Assembly: GCA_023430365.1 (NCBI GenBank)
Contig: JAEZAS010000030.1
Span: 1 to 53,957 of the forward strand
Reading direction: 5' to 3'
DNA length: 53,957 nt
Origin: Planctomycetota bacterium
GTDB taxonomy: Bacteria; Planctomycetota; Planctomycetia; Pirellulales; Pirellulaceae
Part shown: positions 1 through 8,085 of the stretch, piece after piece
How positions within the stretch are numbered: position 1 is the first letter of the stretch
Layout of the letters: each line of letters starts with the position of its first letter
Program-made: the position numbers and the translations under genes
Notes under the pieces: generated by a model
Told to the model about the DNA's origin: nothing
The model's input: the letters and a program-made list of their open reading frames with translations, nothing else
Database searches by the model: none

Positions 1-48
1 AGCCGAAGCTGCTGTCTCTACAAACTCGAAGGCCGCGGTTACTGTCGT

Positions 49-495
49 TCATGTGGCGGCAGTCCTCACTGTGATTTTCCGCGGCTTAGCGTCTTCTGCC
101 TTGGGTAATGTCAACCTGAGTACGCCATTTGCATATTCGGCGGCCACTTCGTCGCTGTTGATGTTACACGGCAAGGTCACCGTCCTTGCGAATTTGCCAA
201 CGCGGCGTTCCACACGGTGCCACGTTCTGCCCTTCTCTTCCTCGTCCTCCTTTCGCTCGCCGCGGACAGTCACTGTGTTGCCGTTGACATCGATTTGGAA
301 GTCCTTGGCTTCCATCGCCGGCGCGTCCATCCGAAGCTCGAAGGCGTTGTCTGTTTCAGATAAATCGACTGGGGCCGCCAGTTCCCCTCCGAACCAGCCT
401 TCGCGAGGTTCGAAGAAGCGGCCGAACATTTCGTCCATTTCGTCACGAAATGTTTTGAGTCCCTGCGTCTTCCGGGTTGTGAGCGCGGTGGCCAT
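49..495 (-). CDS. hsp20: Small heat shock protein, Hsp20 family (copy 1)
   Basis: ATP-independent holdase chaperone of the alpha-crystallin family, 148 residues, cytoplasmic. The N-terminal arm carries FGRFFEPREGWFGG. The alpha-crystallin domain runs from about residue 40 to 140 and includes VTVRGERK, RTVTLPCNI and the typical late GVLRLTLPK. I chose the start at 495 because an AGGAG box sits eight bases upstream; the same frame is open further upstream but nothing there looks coding. A close paralogue of identical length lies at 24297-24743, with the same Shine-Dalgarno and start layout. The product class is certain; the client range cannot be read from sequence. Confidence 0.95.
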   Translation of the reverse strand: MATALTTRKTQGLKTFRDEMDEMFGRFFEPREGWFGGELAAPVDLSETDNAFELRMDAPAMEAKDFQIDVNGNTVTVRGERKEDEEEKGRTWHRVERRVGKFARTVTLPCNINSDEVAAEYANGVLRLTLPKAEDAKPRKITVRTAAT

Positions 496-548
496 GGCAT
501 CTCTCCTTTCAGAAGTTCCAGTTGAAAGCTTGACCCGTCTATGTACTT

Positions 549-565
549 TGCAACCGATATGCCGT
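549..565 (-). promoter_or_regulatory. Sigma-54-type -24/-12 promoter of hsp20 copy 1
   Basis: Read on the minus strand this is ACGGCATATCGGTTGCA. It has the diagnostic GG and GC dinucleotides exactly 10 bases apart and a perfect TTGCA -12 box; the -24 box is CGGCAT against the consensus TGGCAC. It ends 54 bases before the hsp20 start codon, almost the same distance as the matching element of the second hsp20 at 24229-24245. The role in sigma-54 transcription is inferred from the motif; no activator of the NtrC class is encoded in the window. Confidence 0.6.
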
Positions 566-726
566 TGTCGGCTAATAGGGAGTCCTGCGTTTCCCGCGGT
601 TTTCTGTAAAGACAGTGGAAACACTAAGCGTGCGGCCGTTTGACGCGCGCGTTTACGTCACGGCTGTGCGTTCCCGCACAGATGCCAGCAAGCCGCTGGC
701 CTCTCACGAAGCCGCGAGTAAAGCGC

Positions 727-1950
727 ATGCAATCAAGCAAAGCTTCGGAATCCATTTCCAAAAACGTTCGTCCGCCGCGGCTTCCGACGAACGTTCGGCT
801 CCTGGGAATGGCTAGTCTTCTGAACGATGTGGCAAGCGAGAGGGTTTATCCACTCCTGCCTCAGTTTCTGCTGACTGTATTAGGAGGGAACCGCTTCCAA
901 ATCGGCGTGATCGAAGGCATCGCCGAGAGCGTGGCCAGCCTGCTGAAGTTGGCAAGCGGTGACTGGTCCGACCGCCTCGGACGCCGCAAGGAGTTAGTCG
1001 TCGCCGGATACGCACTCGCCGCGCTAACCAGACCGGTCGTTGCGCTGGTTGCCGCTCCCTGGCAACTCTTTTCCCTTCGAGTCCTCGATCGCGCTGGAAA
1101 AGGCGTTCGCACTGCACCGCGAGATGCGATGATTGCCGATTCGGCCGACCCGGCAATTCGAGGCCGGGCGTTTGGTTTCCATCGCGCGATGGACCATCTG
1201 GGGGCGGGAATCGGACCCTTGCTTGCCGCGGCGTTTTTATTTGCGTTTCCTACCCATTTACGAACGCTGTTCTTGCTGACGCTAGTCCCTGGTCTGGCGG
1301 TTGTCGCTGTGCTGGCATTTGGATTGCGCGAGACGAGGTCCCAGCCGCCGCCCGCAGGGCCCGGGGACGATGCACAAGGGCCGCTGATTCCAAGAGTGCG
1401 TTATTACATTGCTACGGCCTTCCTATTCACGCTGGGAAATTCCAACGATGCTTTCCTGCTCGTGCGGGCGAGTGAATTGGGGATGCTGACACTGATGCTG
1501 CCACTGCTTTGGACCGCTTTTCATGCTGTGAAAAGCGCTGGCAACCTGCTGGCTGGCCCCGCCGTAGACCAACACGGGCCGAGGCGGCTGATTATTGCCG
1601 GCTGGGTCTGGTATGCATTGATCTACGCTGGATTTGGGCTGGCGACAGCAGCTTGGCAGGTCTGGCTGCTGTTTTTGGCGTATGCACTCTTCTATGCCGT
1701 CAGTGAGCCGGCCGAACGTACCTATGTTTCGGCCTTGAGTTGTTCTGCCAACCGGGGCCGAGCCTTCGGCTGGTTCAACTTCGCCATCGGGATTGGGGCT
1801 CTCCCAGCCAGCCTGCTGTTCGGGTGGCTCTATCAGCAGTACGGCCCGTTGTTAGCCTTGGGCTGGGGCGCCGTTCTGGCACTGGTGGCTGCCGTTTTGC
1901 TCGCCCTGCAGGGGCCTCAGGCGTTGGACGATCAGACCGCTATCAAATGA
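727..1950 (+). CDS. Major facilitator superfamily transporter
   Basis: Inner-membrane secondary transporter of about 407 residues with roughly 12 hydrophobic segments in two halves. Recognisable MFS features are the N-terminal NVRLLGMASLLNDVASERVYPLLP, where the transmembrane segments begin, the cytoplasmic loop 2-3 sequence GDWSDRLGRRK, and the matching second-half loop GPAVDQHGPRR. The frame is open from 640, but residues before the ATG at 727 are not MFS-like; the ATG at 808 is a third option. This subfamily is common in environmental bacteria and its substrate is unknown. It stands alone between the hsp20 promoter and the non-coding region at 2 kb. Family assignment is firm, substrate not assignable. 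Confidence 0.85.
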   Translation: MQSSKASESISKNVRPPRLPTNVRLLGMASLLNDVASERVYPLLPQFLLTVLGGNRFQIGVIEGIAESVASLLKLASGDWSDRLGRRKELVVAGYALAALTRPVVALVAAPWQLFSLRVLDRAGKGVRTAPRDAMIADSADPAIRGRAFGFHRAMDHLGAGIGPLLAAAFLFAFPTHLRTLFLLTLVPGLAVVAVLAFGLRETRSQPPPAGPGDDAQGPLIPRVRYYIATAFLFTLGNSNDAFLLVRASELGMLTLMLPLLWTAFHAVKSAGNLLAGPAVDQHGPRRLIIAGWVWYALIYAGFGLATAAWQVWLLFLAYALFYAVSEPAERTYVSALSCSANRGRAFGWFNFAIGIGALPASLLFGWLYQQYGPLLALGWGAVLALVAAVLLALQGPQALDDQTAIK

Positions 1951-2204
1951 GGAATCGCTTTAGGTCTCGGCGACGCGTCGTCACTGTGCGGAAATGTCAC
2001 GCTGCGCGGAGCCTTGTGTGCTACATCAGCTCAATTCTGATTCAACATCGGCGTGTTGACTCACGCCACACATTTCGCCGTCCCACCAGCGAAGCGGGCG
2101 ATCAGTGGCGCACAAACTGAATGATACGTCTAGCCGAGAGTTGGATCACCTCACCAATTCGGTGTCGAAAGTTAGAACCACAACCCTGTTCGCTGCGTAC
2201 AAAT
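1951..2204. other. Intergenic stretch without a credible gene
   Basis: No open frame here has coding character, and no clear terminator follows the MFS gene. It leads directly into the structured segment that starts near 2205. Confidence 0.5.
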
Positions 2205-2427
2205 GATGGAGGGAAGGCGAGAGCCGGGAGGCTCAGGAGGAGCCGAGGGTCGATAGCCCGCCGGTTCTGCGAGTTCTAGCCGAGGAGGTGTAACATTCGT
2301 TACTGCGAGTATCTCAAGGGAGCCTCTCGTGGTGTGCTGGTTTCGCTATCCGTTGCGACTGGTTGCTGATGCAACCGACTGCATCCTGCCTTTGGGGAAC
2401 TACGACCGGCACTTTGGCGAGAGGCTC
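2205..2427 (+). ncRNA. Candidate structured RNA of about 220 nt
   Basis: This segment lacks a credible ORF but is dense in self-complementarity. The outer stem is a perfect 10-bp pairing of 2320-2329 with 2418-2427. It stacks on 2334-2341 paired with 2405-2412 (8 bp, one G-U). Inside lie TCGC/GCGA (2343-2358) and two mutually exclusive hairpins, GGTTGC/GCAACC (2361-2376) and GATGCA/TGCATC (2368-2385). Upstream are GGCTC/GAGCC near 2230-2244 and GTAAC/GTTAC (2290-2303) in a purine-rich context. Size, multi-branched form and absence of an ORF resemble a stand-alone HEARO/omega-type RNA, but that identity is a guess from general appearance. The strand is uncertain because stems form on either strand; the G-U pair slightly favours plus. 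Confidence 0.4.
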
Positions 2428-2438
2428 AGGCGGCAAGT

Positions 2439-3056
2439 CTAGTGTGCGTGCGGCTTCTTTGACGAGGAACCGCTCGGAGAAAGCGCTTTTTCGACAGAAA
2501 GCAAGCAATTTGCCGCTTCCACAAGCTTTTGACTTCTTTCGGAAGCATAGTCCTGCAGCCGCTGAAAGGCTTCTTTCTCATCCAGATGCGCCAATCGCAT
2601 CAGCATCCCTTTTGCACGTTCGATGACTTTGCGATCGTTCAGGGCCTGTTTCAAATCGTCGCATTCTTTGCGCAGTTTCTGAAATTCGGCGAATCGCCGC
2701 GTTGCGATAGAGATCGCTGGCTGCAAATCGGCGATGCCAATGGGCTTCACGAGATAAGCGAGAACGTGATCGTTTTCAGCGCGCGCGATCAAAGCTGGGT
2801 CGTGATAAGCCGACACCAGAATCACAGGAACGGGTCGTTCATTGCAGATGGACGTGCAGGCCTCAATGCCGTCGAGTTCCGACATCTTGATGTCCGATAT
2901 CACAAGATCAGGCTGCAATTGGCGACAATGCTCGACCAGTTGCGTGCCGTTCTCGGCAACCGCAACGACCTTATGGCCGAACCTAGGAAGGACTTTTTCG
3001 AAAAAGTCACGCATTTCTGATTCGTCGTCGGCTACCACTATTCTTAAGCCGGTCAT
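2439..3056 (-). CDS. ANTAR-domain response regulator (AmiR/NasT type)
   Basis: Response regulator of 205 residues whose output binds RNA. The receiver domain (about 1-120) has the acidic pair DD at 10-11, phosphoacceptor D55 in VISDIKM, and K104. A coiled linker leads into an ANTAR domain (about 133-187) with the typical ALNDRKVIERAKGMLM helix and a following EAFQRLQDYAS segment. ANTAR proteins dimerise on phosphorylation and bind twin hairpins in leader RNAs to prevent transcription termination. It is the last gene of the kinase operon and overlaps the upstream kinase by 4 bp, so the kinases upstream are its likely phosphate sources. The stop codon lies 12 bases from the structured RNA candidate, which is on the opposite side of the gene end. 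Confidence 0.92.
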   Translation of the reverse strand: MTGLRIVVADDESEMRDFFEKVLPRFGHKVVAVAENGTQLVEHCRQLQPDLVISDIKMSELDGIEACTSICNERPVPVILVSAYHDPALIARAENDHVLAYLVKPIGIADLQPAISIATRRFAEFQKLRKECDDLKQALNDRKVIERAKGMLMRLAHLDEKEAFQRLQDYASERSQKLVEAANCLLSVEKALSPSGSSSKKPHAH

Positions 3057-4516
3057 GTGGCACCTCGCGGAAGTCGGATTTCAATTTCGGCGCCAGAAGC
3101 GGAGCGCGCGGAGATTGAGCCTCCATGGGAGTGAACGATGCGAGAGGCAATCGCCATGCCAAGCCCGGTGCCTTTGGATTTTGTAGTGAAGAACGGTTCG
3201 AAGATGCGTCGTCGCTGCTCGGCAGTTAAGCCAGGCCCCTGATCGGAGATGTTGATGATTAATTCGGGGCCCCGCTCGCCGACAGTGACTGCGCAGTGAA
3301 GGCGAATAGCTGAATCTCGAGGCGCTGCCTCAATGGAGTTCTCAAAAATATTCCGTAGCACCTGAGCCATCGAGAACCGATCGATATCGCATCGAGTATC
3401 TTCGTCGCAGGTTTCCTCCAGGCGAACTGTCAGGCCCGGACGGGCCTGGCAAAGATGACTCCAGACCTCTTGCCATACCTCCCGCAGATGACAGGCGGTT
3501 TTCTGCAGTTGGAGCGGCGCGGCCCATTGGCGGACCTCTTCGTAGAGCCGATGCAAATCGTCTTGAGCTCGCTGGGCGCGGACCACCAGTTTCAATTCTT
3601 CAGGGCGGTCTTCAAGCTCGAGCATCAGCATTTCGAGGCACGCTTTGCTACGCTGGAGTGCGTTGCGGCTCTCATGGATCAAAGCCGCCATCGTCTCCCC
3701 GATTGCGGCTAAGCGCTCCGATTGACGCGCCCGTTCCTCGGCCTGCCGTCTGGAGGTGACATCGCGGAGGGAGATCAGGTTAAGACCAGGCGAGAAATTC
3801 TCTACGCTTCGGTATTCGAGCACTACCAACTCGCCGTCGTGCACAAAGCTTCGTTCACCTTTCGAGTGGCCTACTTTGAAAAAATCGTCCCAAGTCGCGG
3901 GTCTCACACCATCGCTAGAGGCAACCTGAAGAGCGGCGAGAGGCTGTCCGCAGACCGATTCCGGAGCGCAGAGCTTCGCGCAGGCGGCCGGATTGATATC
4001 TACGATGCGCTGCTCGGAATCTACGATCAACAATCCATCCAGCGTATTCTCAAACAATGAGCGGTATCGCTCCTCGCTGTATTTGAGGATTTGATTCAGC
4101 CGCAAGATCTCTGCTTCATCGTGTTGACGCCGAAGCACGCGTCGCATGCTGGTCCGCAACGCGTCGATATTCACCGGTTTTAGAATGTAGTCGGCGGCTC
4201 CCAACTTGAGGGCGGTGACGGCCCCTTCGACATCCGAATGCCCTGTCACGATAATTACGGCGGCAGTCGGCGCCATTTGTTTGACCAGGGGTATCAGTTC
4301 CTGCGGATCGCCGTCGGGTAGTTTTCGGTCGAGCAGGACAAGGGACAAGTCGTCCCAGCGGTCACGCGAACGAAATTCGCCAGCCGTGGCGGCCACCTCC
4401 GTCCGGTACCCGTCCAGTTCCAAGATATCGCTTAGGTTCACACGGGTGTCCTCATCGTCGTCTACGACAAGGATGAGCGGCGGTAGCACTGAGTTTGGGA
4501 CGCTTGTCGACGCCAT
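3053..4516 (-). CDS. Hybrid sensor: receiver-PAS-histidine kinase
   Basis: Cytoplasmic 487-residue kinase with no membrane segment. Order: receiver domain (about 13-130; D63 in LLDRKLPDGD, K113 in ILKPVNI), PAS domain (about 147-255, beginning ERYRSLFENTLDGLLIVD), a HisKA-type dimerisation helix with H281 in LIHESRNAL, and HATPase_c with N box FENSIEAA, DQGPGL and GTGLGMAIA. The receiver at the N-terminus suggests the kinase is itself a phosphorelay target, plausibly of the globin-coupled kinase upstream. It starts 8 bases after the tandem receiver gene and overlaps the ANTAR gene, so the set is one transcript. The PAS ligand is unknown. Confidence 0.92.
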   Translation of the reverse strand: MASTSVPNSVLPPLILVVDDDEDTRVNLSDILELDGYRTEVAATAGEFRSRDRWDDLSLVLLDRKLPDGDPQELIPLVKQMAPTAAVIIVTGHSDVEGAVTALKLGAADYILKPVNIDALRTSMRRVLRRQHDEAEILRLNQILKYSEERYRSLFENTLDGLLIVDSEQRIVDINPAACAKLCAPESVCGQPLAALQVASSDGVRPATWDDFFKVGHSKGERSFVHDGELVVLEYRSVENFSPGLNLISLRDVTSRRQAEERARQSERLAAIGETMAALIHESRNALQRSKACLEMLMLELEDRPEELKLVVRAQRAQDDLHRLYEEVRQWAAPLQLQKTACHLREVWQEVWSHLCQARPGLTVRLEETCDEDTRCDIDRFSMAQVLRNIFENSIEAAPRDSAIRLHCAVTVGERGPELIINISDQGPGLTAEQRRRIFEPFFTTKSKGTGLGMAIASRIVHSHGGSISARSASGAEIEIRLPRGAT

Positions 4517-4524
4517 GCTGAACC

Positions 4525-5259
4525 CTATGCCTTAGGAGTGCAAAGCTCTTGAACCATCGCCAAGAGTTTGTCGACATCGAATGGCTTGTAGCAGACCGCA
4601 TCGGCGCCTTCGTTGAGTGACTGCTGCACTTCCAATTCCATTTCGCTGGCGTAGCCCGTAATCAAGATAGTGCGAGCGTCTTTGTCGGCTTGCTGCAAGG
4701 TGCGGAGCAACTGCTGGCCACGTCCGGCCGGCAGCTTCATGTCGATAAGCACTAAGTTGAACTTGCTCTCGCGCAGCACCCTTTCTGCATCCGGAATATC
4801 GTGCGACAAATGGACGCGATAGCCGCGCTCACGCAGCAAATCCCACAGGTTGTCGCAAAGGTCCTTGTCATCGTCGACGACCAGAATCAACGGCGCATCG
4901 AGTGCATGTGCCACTAAATCCAACAGAACGCCGATATTGACTGGCTTCGGAATGATCTTCCACGCTCCCGCTGACAGGACCGATTTTGCTGTATCGCTGC
5001 CGGCGTAAGCGGTGACGACGATGGCAACCGTCCTGGCGGATACCTCACGAATGCGTCGGTAGAGTTCCAGCCCGTCCATCCCCGGCATGCGAAGGTCGAG
5101 CAGGGCAATTTCGTATGCATTCGTTTTGACGAGTTTCAGGGCGCTCGGGCCATCGTATGCCACGTCCACCTGATAGCCCAAGTCCGTCAGAATGTCAGAC
5201 AAATTGGCACAAGTGTCGACTTCATCGTCGACGACCAAAAGGCGGACCCGGGCGTTCAT
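4525..5259 (-). CDS. Tandem receiver-domain protein
   Basis: Protein of 244 residues made of two CheY-like receivers and nothing else. The first (about 5-118) has D55 in LLDLRMPGMDG and K105 in PKPVN. The second (about 123-240) has D173 in LIDMKLP and K225 in YKPFD. With no DNA- or RNA-binding output it probably works as a phosphate relay or sink between the globin-coupled kinase just upstream (21-base gap) and the hybrid kinase downstream. All catalytic residues are intact in both halves. Confidence 0.92.
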   Translation of the reverse strand: MNARVRLLVVDDEVDTCANLSDILTDLGYQVDVAYDGPSALKLVKTNAYEIALLDLRMPGMDGLELYRRIREVSARTVAIVVTAYAGSDTAKSVLSAGAWKIIPKPVNIGVLLDLVAHALDAPLILVVDDDKDLCDNLWDLLRERGYRVHLSHDIPDAERVLRESKFNLVLIDMKLPAGRGQQLLRTLQQADKDARTILITGYASEMELEVQQSLNEGADAVCYKPFDVDKLLAMVQELCTPKA

Positions 5260-5280
5260 GATTCGGCTCCTCTACGGCAT

Positions 5281-6516
5281 TTATGCACGCGGTAGGCGAA
5301 CGAAGAAGGTCGATCCGGCGCCGGGTTCACTCGTTGCCCGAAGGGTACCGCGATGTCGGCCGAGAATTTCATTCGCAATGGAAAGTCCCAAGCCAATTCC
5401 TTTGGCTTTCGTTGAGTATAAAGGTTCAAAAATGCGAGACAAATCCTCCTGCTTAATGCCGGTGCCAGTGTCTTGAATCGTAATTTGCACCTCGTCAGCA
5501 ATTTCTTCGGCGACGAGCCGAAGAGTTCCCCCATCTGGCATTGCATCCCGGGCATTTCGAATGAGATTGCCAAAAACGATATGCAGCTGCGACTTGTCTC
5601 CCAGCGCAATCGGTGACGGTGCCGGAATCGCCCATTCCAGCTTCAAGTGAGCTGGCAACTGTGTTAACTCCACGATTTCTCTTAGGCACGCCGCGACGTC
5701 GATTTTTGCGACTTCCGGCACGGGCAACCGGGCGAAATCGTTGAGAGCCGTAATCACCCGATCCGCAGCTTCTACTTGACGCTCGATGCGCTTCAAATGG
5801 TCGTGGATCTTCTCCGGTGTTGCACTGCGCACGTTGGCGAGGTAGTAAACCGACGTTTTGATTACATTAAGCGGATTCCTTAGCTCGTGCGCGATTCCTC
5901 CCGCCACTCGTCCGATCGTTACGAGTCGCTCAGCAACTAGCTGTCGCCGCTGAAACTCGGTTTGGTACGCATCCTCGATGATTGCCAAATCCAGATCGAG
6001 GAGCTTGTTCAAGGATTCTCGCCCCAGGATTTGGTCGTGAGAACTTCCTTGCCACCTCTGACTAATTCCTCGCAGCAGGCCGCTGCGCAATCGCGACAGC
6101 GCCGCGTTCGTGAAAACCTGGTCTAAGCCGATCTCGACGTGCCGGTATCCGACTCTCCATCTCCGTTCGACGTAGCTACGGTCGTAGCTTCCTGAGAAGA
6201 GCTCTTCCAGCCAGCCGAGGAGAGACGTCTTTAATCGGGCGATCTGTTCGTCTCCCCCGGTAATAACTCGCCTCGCGTTTAGGTGATTTTCGATCTCGGT
6301 ATAGAAGTCGTCCACAAGTTCGGTGAACAAAGGACCGAGAAGCCCTGCGAGCGTTTTCACTCGGGCGGCGTCTTCTGCCGTCCAGTTCACGTATCGCTGA
6401 AGTTCCTGATAGCGTTCGTAGGCAGTCAAGGGGAATACTCCATGCAAACCGGCGCCTCTTCCCACAAAAAAAGCCCGCCGGCCTGGGAGGCCATTGAGCT
6501 TTAGATTGCCAGCCAA
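5281..6516 (-). CDS. Globin-coupled (protoglobin) histidine kinase
   Basis: Soluble 411-residue sensor kinase. Residues about 30-185 form a protoglobin/GCS globin domain; the signature GYRHVEIGL places the proximal haem ligand at H126. Then comes HisKA with H210 in GGIAHELRNPL, N box NLIRNARDAM (318-327), DTGTGI (349-354) and GIGLGLSI (373-380). It is expected to sense O2, NO or CO through haem and pass phosphate to the receivers downstream; the gas is inferred from family knowledge. First gene of the four-gene minus-strand operon. The first 28 residues before the globin fold look weak, so the true start may be the in-frame TTG near 6447. Confidence 0.93.
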   Translation of the reverse strand: MAGNLKLNGLPGRRAFFVGRGAGLHGVFPLTAYERYQELQRYVNWTAEDAARVKTLAGLLGPLFTELVDDFYTEIENHLNARRVITGGDEQIARLKTSLLGWLEELFSGSYDRSYVERRWRVGYRHVEIGLDQVFTNAALSRLRSGLLRGISQRWQGSSHDQILGRESLNKLLDLDLAIIEDAYQTEFQRRQLVAERLVTIGRVAGGIAHELRNPLNVIKTSVYYLANVRSATPEKIHDHLKRIERQVEAADRVITALNDFARLPVPEVAKIDVAACLREIVELTQLPAHLKLEWAIPAPSPIALGDKSQLHIVFGNLIRNARDAMPDGGTLRLVAEEIADEVQITIQDTGTGIKQEDLSRIFEPLYSTKAKGIGLGLSIANEILGRHRGTLRATSEPGAGSTFFVRLPRA

Positions 6517-6820
6517 TACCCATCGCGAGTAGGGGCCACCGACACCGATCGTATCGCCGCCAATTCAGTCAGAAAAGCCCGGCGATTGTTTTCGTAAAAC
6601 TGCTGTTGACTTTGTCTGGCTACTAACACAAATTGATTGAACTCTCGTGCTCGCGAAGGGCTCGAAAGCGGCAATGGCAGCGTTCAAGCAACGCGGTTGT
6701 CGCATCAACCAGGTCGACCCAGGTTCAAGAAGGACCTATCTCAGGCGGCCTGGAACGGAACGCAGCGACGTACATTTTCGCTGTGGCCATGCCCTTCCTC
6801 CATCTTTGCGAGCTTCTGCC
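6517..6820. other. Divergent intergenic region between kinase operon and BON gene
   Basis: This stretch must hold promoters for the minus-strand kinase operon and for the plus-strand BON/csrA group. A TGGCA box at 6675-6679 with GG-N10-GC spacing resembles a sigma-54 -24 element, but its -12 half reads AAGC instead of TTGC, so I do not call it. No terminator or protein-coding signal is evident. Confidence 0.35.
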
Positions 6821-7072
6821 ATGTACGAAAGCCTGCCCGAAACGGTGACTCCACTTTCAGCCAACCATGGCTGCGACATCTCGTCGCTTCAAAAGCAGTA
6901 CCAGAACAGCCCCTACGCCTCCCTGCAACGGCTCGTGTGCGAGTTGAGCAACGACCGAGTAAAGGTTCGCGGGACGGTGCCCACGTTTTATTTGAAGCAG
7001 CTCGCTCAGGCCCTTGCCATGAAGTCAATCGATTTGACGACGTTGGAAAGTGCCATTGACGTGTCGGAATAA
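6821..7072 (+). CDS. Single BON-domain protein (copy 1)
   Basis: Small 83-residue protein. After about 22 unremarkable residues it is a single BON domain with YASLQRLVCELSNDRVKVRG and TVPTFYLKQLAQ, the beta-turn-beta-alpha pattern of the family. BON domains usually bind phospholipid or other hydrophobic surfaces and are often osmotically induced; here there is no signal peptide, so it should be cytoplasmic. I start it at 6821 because earlier in-frame residues are not BON-like; no strong Shine-Dalgarno is visible. A second protein of the same length and fold lies at 15836-16087. csrA follows after 72 bases. Confidence 0.7.
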   Translation: MYESLPETVTPLSANHGCDISSLQKQYQNSPYASLQRLVCELSNDRVKVRGTVPTFYLKQLAQALAMKSIDLTTLESAIDVSE

Positions 7073-7144
7073 CGCTTTCGTCGCAGGCACATTGTCCTGT
7101 CGCCGACTCAGAATCGCTATCAAAGTTCAGCTAAGGAGTAGCAT

Positions 7145-7333
7145 ATGTTGGTGCTTTCACGGAAAGAAAACGAGGAATTGGTGATCGGTGATGGAATTGT
7201 CGTTAGAATCATCGGTATCGCCGGGGGCAGAGTCCAAGTGGGTATCGAGGCTCCGCGCGACGTACGAATTCGCCGCGGGGAAATCGCTCCTTTAGCGATG
7301 AACCAAGACGAATACGAAACGCCCGCTGCGTAG
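7145..7333 (+). CDS. csrA: Carbon storage regulator CsrA
   Basis: RNA-binding post-transcriptional regulator of 62 residues, the usual CsrA length. The start MLVLSRKENEELVIGDGI, the central GRVQVGIEAP and the RNA-contacting VRIRRGEI are all canonical. The dimer binds GGA-containing hairpin loops at ribosome-binding sites and reprograms central carbon metabolism, motility and stress. A good AAGGAG box precedes the ATG. It lies just upstream of a lone receiver gene (33-base gap), likely in one transcript. It fits an island that also encodes PEP synthase and alcohol dehydrogenases. Confidence 0.95.
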   Translation: MLVLSRKENEELVIGDGIVVRIIGIAGGRVQVGIEAPRDVRIRRGEIAPLAMNQDEYETPAA

Positions 7334-7366
7334 CCGACGGCGGAGTTATCTCTGGAGCAGCCCGCC

Positions 7367-7750
7367 ATGGATGTACAGATCCGTGTCGTAATCGCCGACG
7401 ACGACGAAGACTTCCTCGACACGGCCCACCGGTGGCTCGCGAAGCGAGGAGCGGAAGTCCGCTCCTGCGGTGATGCTGAGACGTGCCTGGAGCTGTTTTC
7501 CTGCGAAACGCCGGATGTCGCGGTGATCGATGGAAAGTTGCCCGGCAATGACGGGCTTTGGCTCGTCCAACAATTGCGGCAAACAAGCCCTGATGTTCCG
7601 CTGATCATGCTGAGCGGTAATGTCGATCCGGCATTCGCGGTGGATGTATACGAAGCGGGCGTGTTGCGGTTTCTCCTAAAACCCTGCCGACTAAGCGACG
7701 TCGAGGCCGCGGTGTGCGAGGCGGTCGAACAACGGGCGGACGAGATCTAA
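7367..7750 (+). CDS. Single-domain response regulator
   Basis: A stand-alone CheY-like receiver, 127 residues. Acidic cluster DDD at 11-13, phosphoacceptor D55 in VIDGKLPGNDG, the switch residue S83 in MLSGN and K105 in LLKPCRLSD are all present. It has no output domain, so it must act by protein contact or as a phosphotransfer intermediate. The nearest kinases are in the divergent operon at 3053-6516; pairing is inferred only from proximity. Confidence 0.9.
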   Translation: MDVQIRVVIADDDEDFLDTAHRWLAKRGAEVRSCGDAETCLELFSCETPDVAVIDGKLPGNDGLWLVQQLRQTSPDVPLIMLSGNVDPAFAVDVYEAGVLRFLLKPCRLSDVEAAVCEAVEQRADEI

Positions 7751-7800
7751 GTCTTTGTTGGAGCCTCTTTAGCCCCTTCGCTGCAGTGCCTCAACTTCGC

Positions 7801-8085
7801 TCAAGCTCTTCCTCGCAGCATTCCGTCCCAATAGAGTCGCGGCAAGGCGTACGCCTTGAGCAGGTACATCGAAAGCCGTTCCTTCGACTGATCAAAGGGG
7901 AACATCTCCTGCGGCTGACCTTCGTAATCGAACTCTGCGAGCACGAGTTTGCCGTACCGGGGCTCGCTCGGCGATTCTCGTGCATGAGTAGCCGGTCCAC
8001 GTCGTTCCCAGTCGTAACTCGCCAACTGGCGAGAAACTCCTCGAACTTGTCGAAGGCGGTCCAATCGCGTTTTGCGCGGCTTCAT
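7801..8085 (-). pseudogene. 3' remnant of a sulfide:quinone oxidoreductase-type flavoprotein
   Basis: The last 50 residues match the C-terminus of sulfide:quinone oxidoreductases and related FAD enzymes: YGKLVLAEFDYEGQP, then a hydrophobic amphipathic tail with SMYLLKAYALPRLYWDGML and a natural stop. Upstream, the expected YDGYSxC segment is split between two frames: ASYD is in frame, GYSCTR is one frame over. At least one frameshift is therefore present. The N-terminal FAD-binding two thirds are missing altogether. I read it as a decayed gene end, not a functional peptide. Identification rests on recalled family pattern. Confidence 0.55.

Noticed and set aside
6674..6691. Sigma-54-like TGGCA with GG-N10-GC before the BON/csrA genes
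   Set aside because: The -12 half reads AAGC, not TTGC, and the distance to the BON start is about 130 bases; one half-site match is expected by chance in this GC-rich region.
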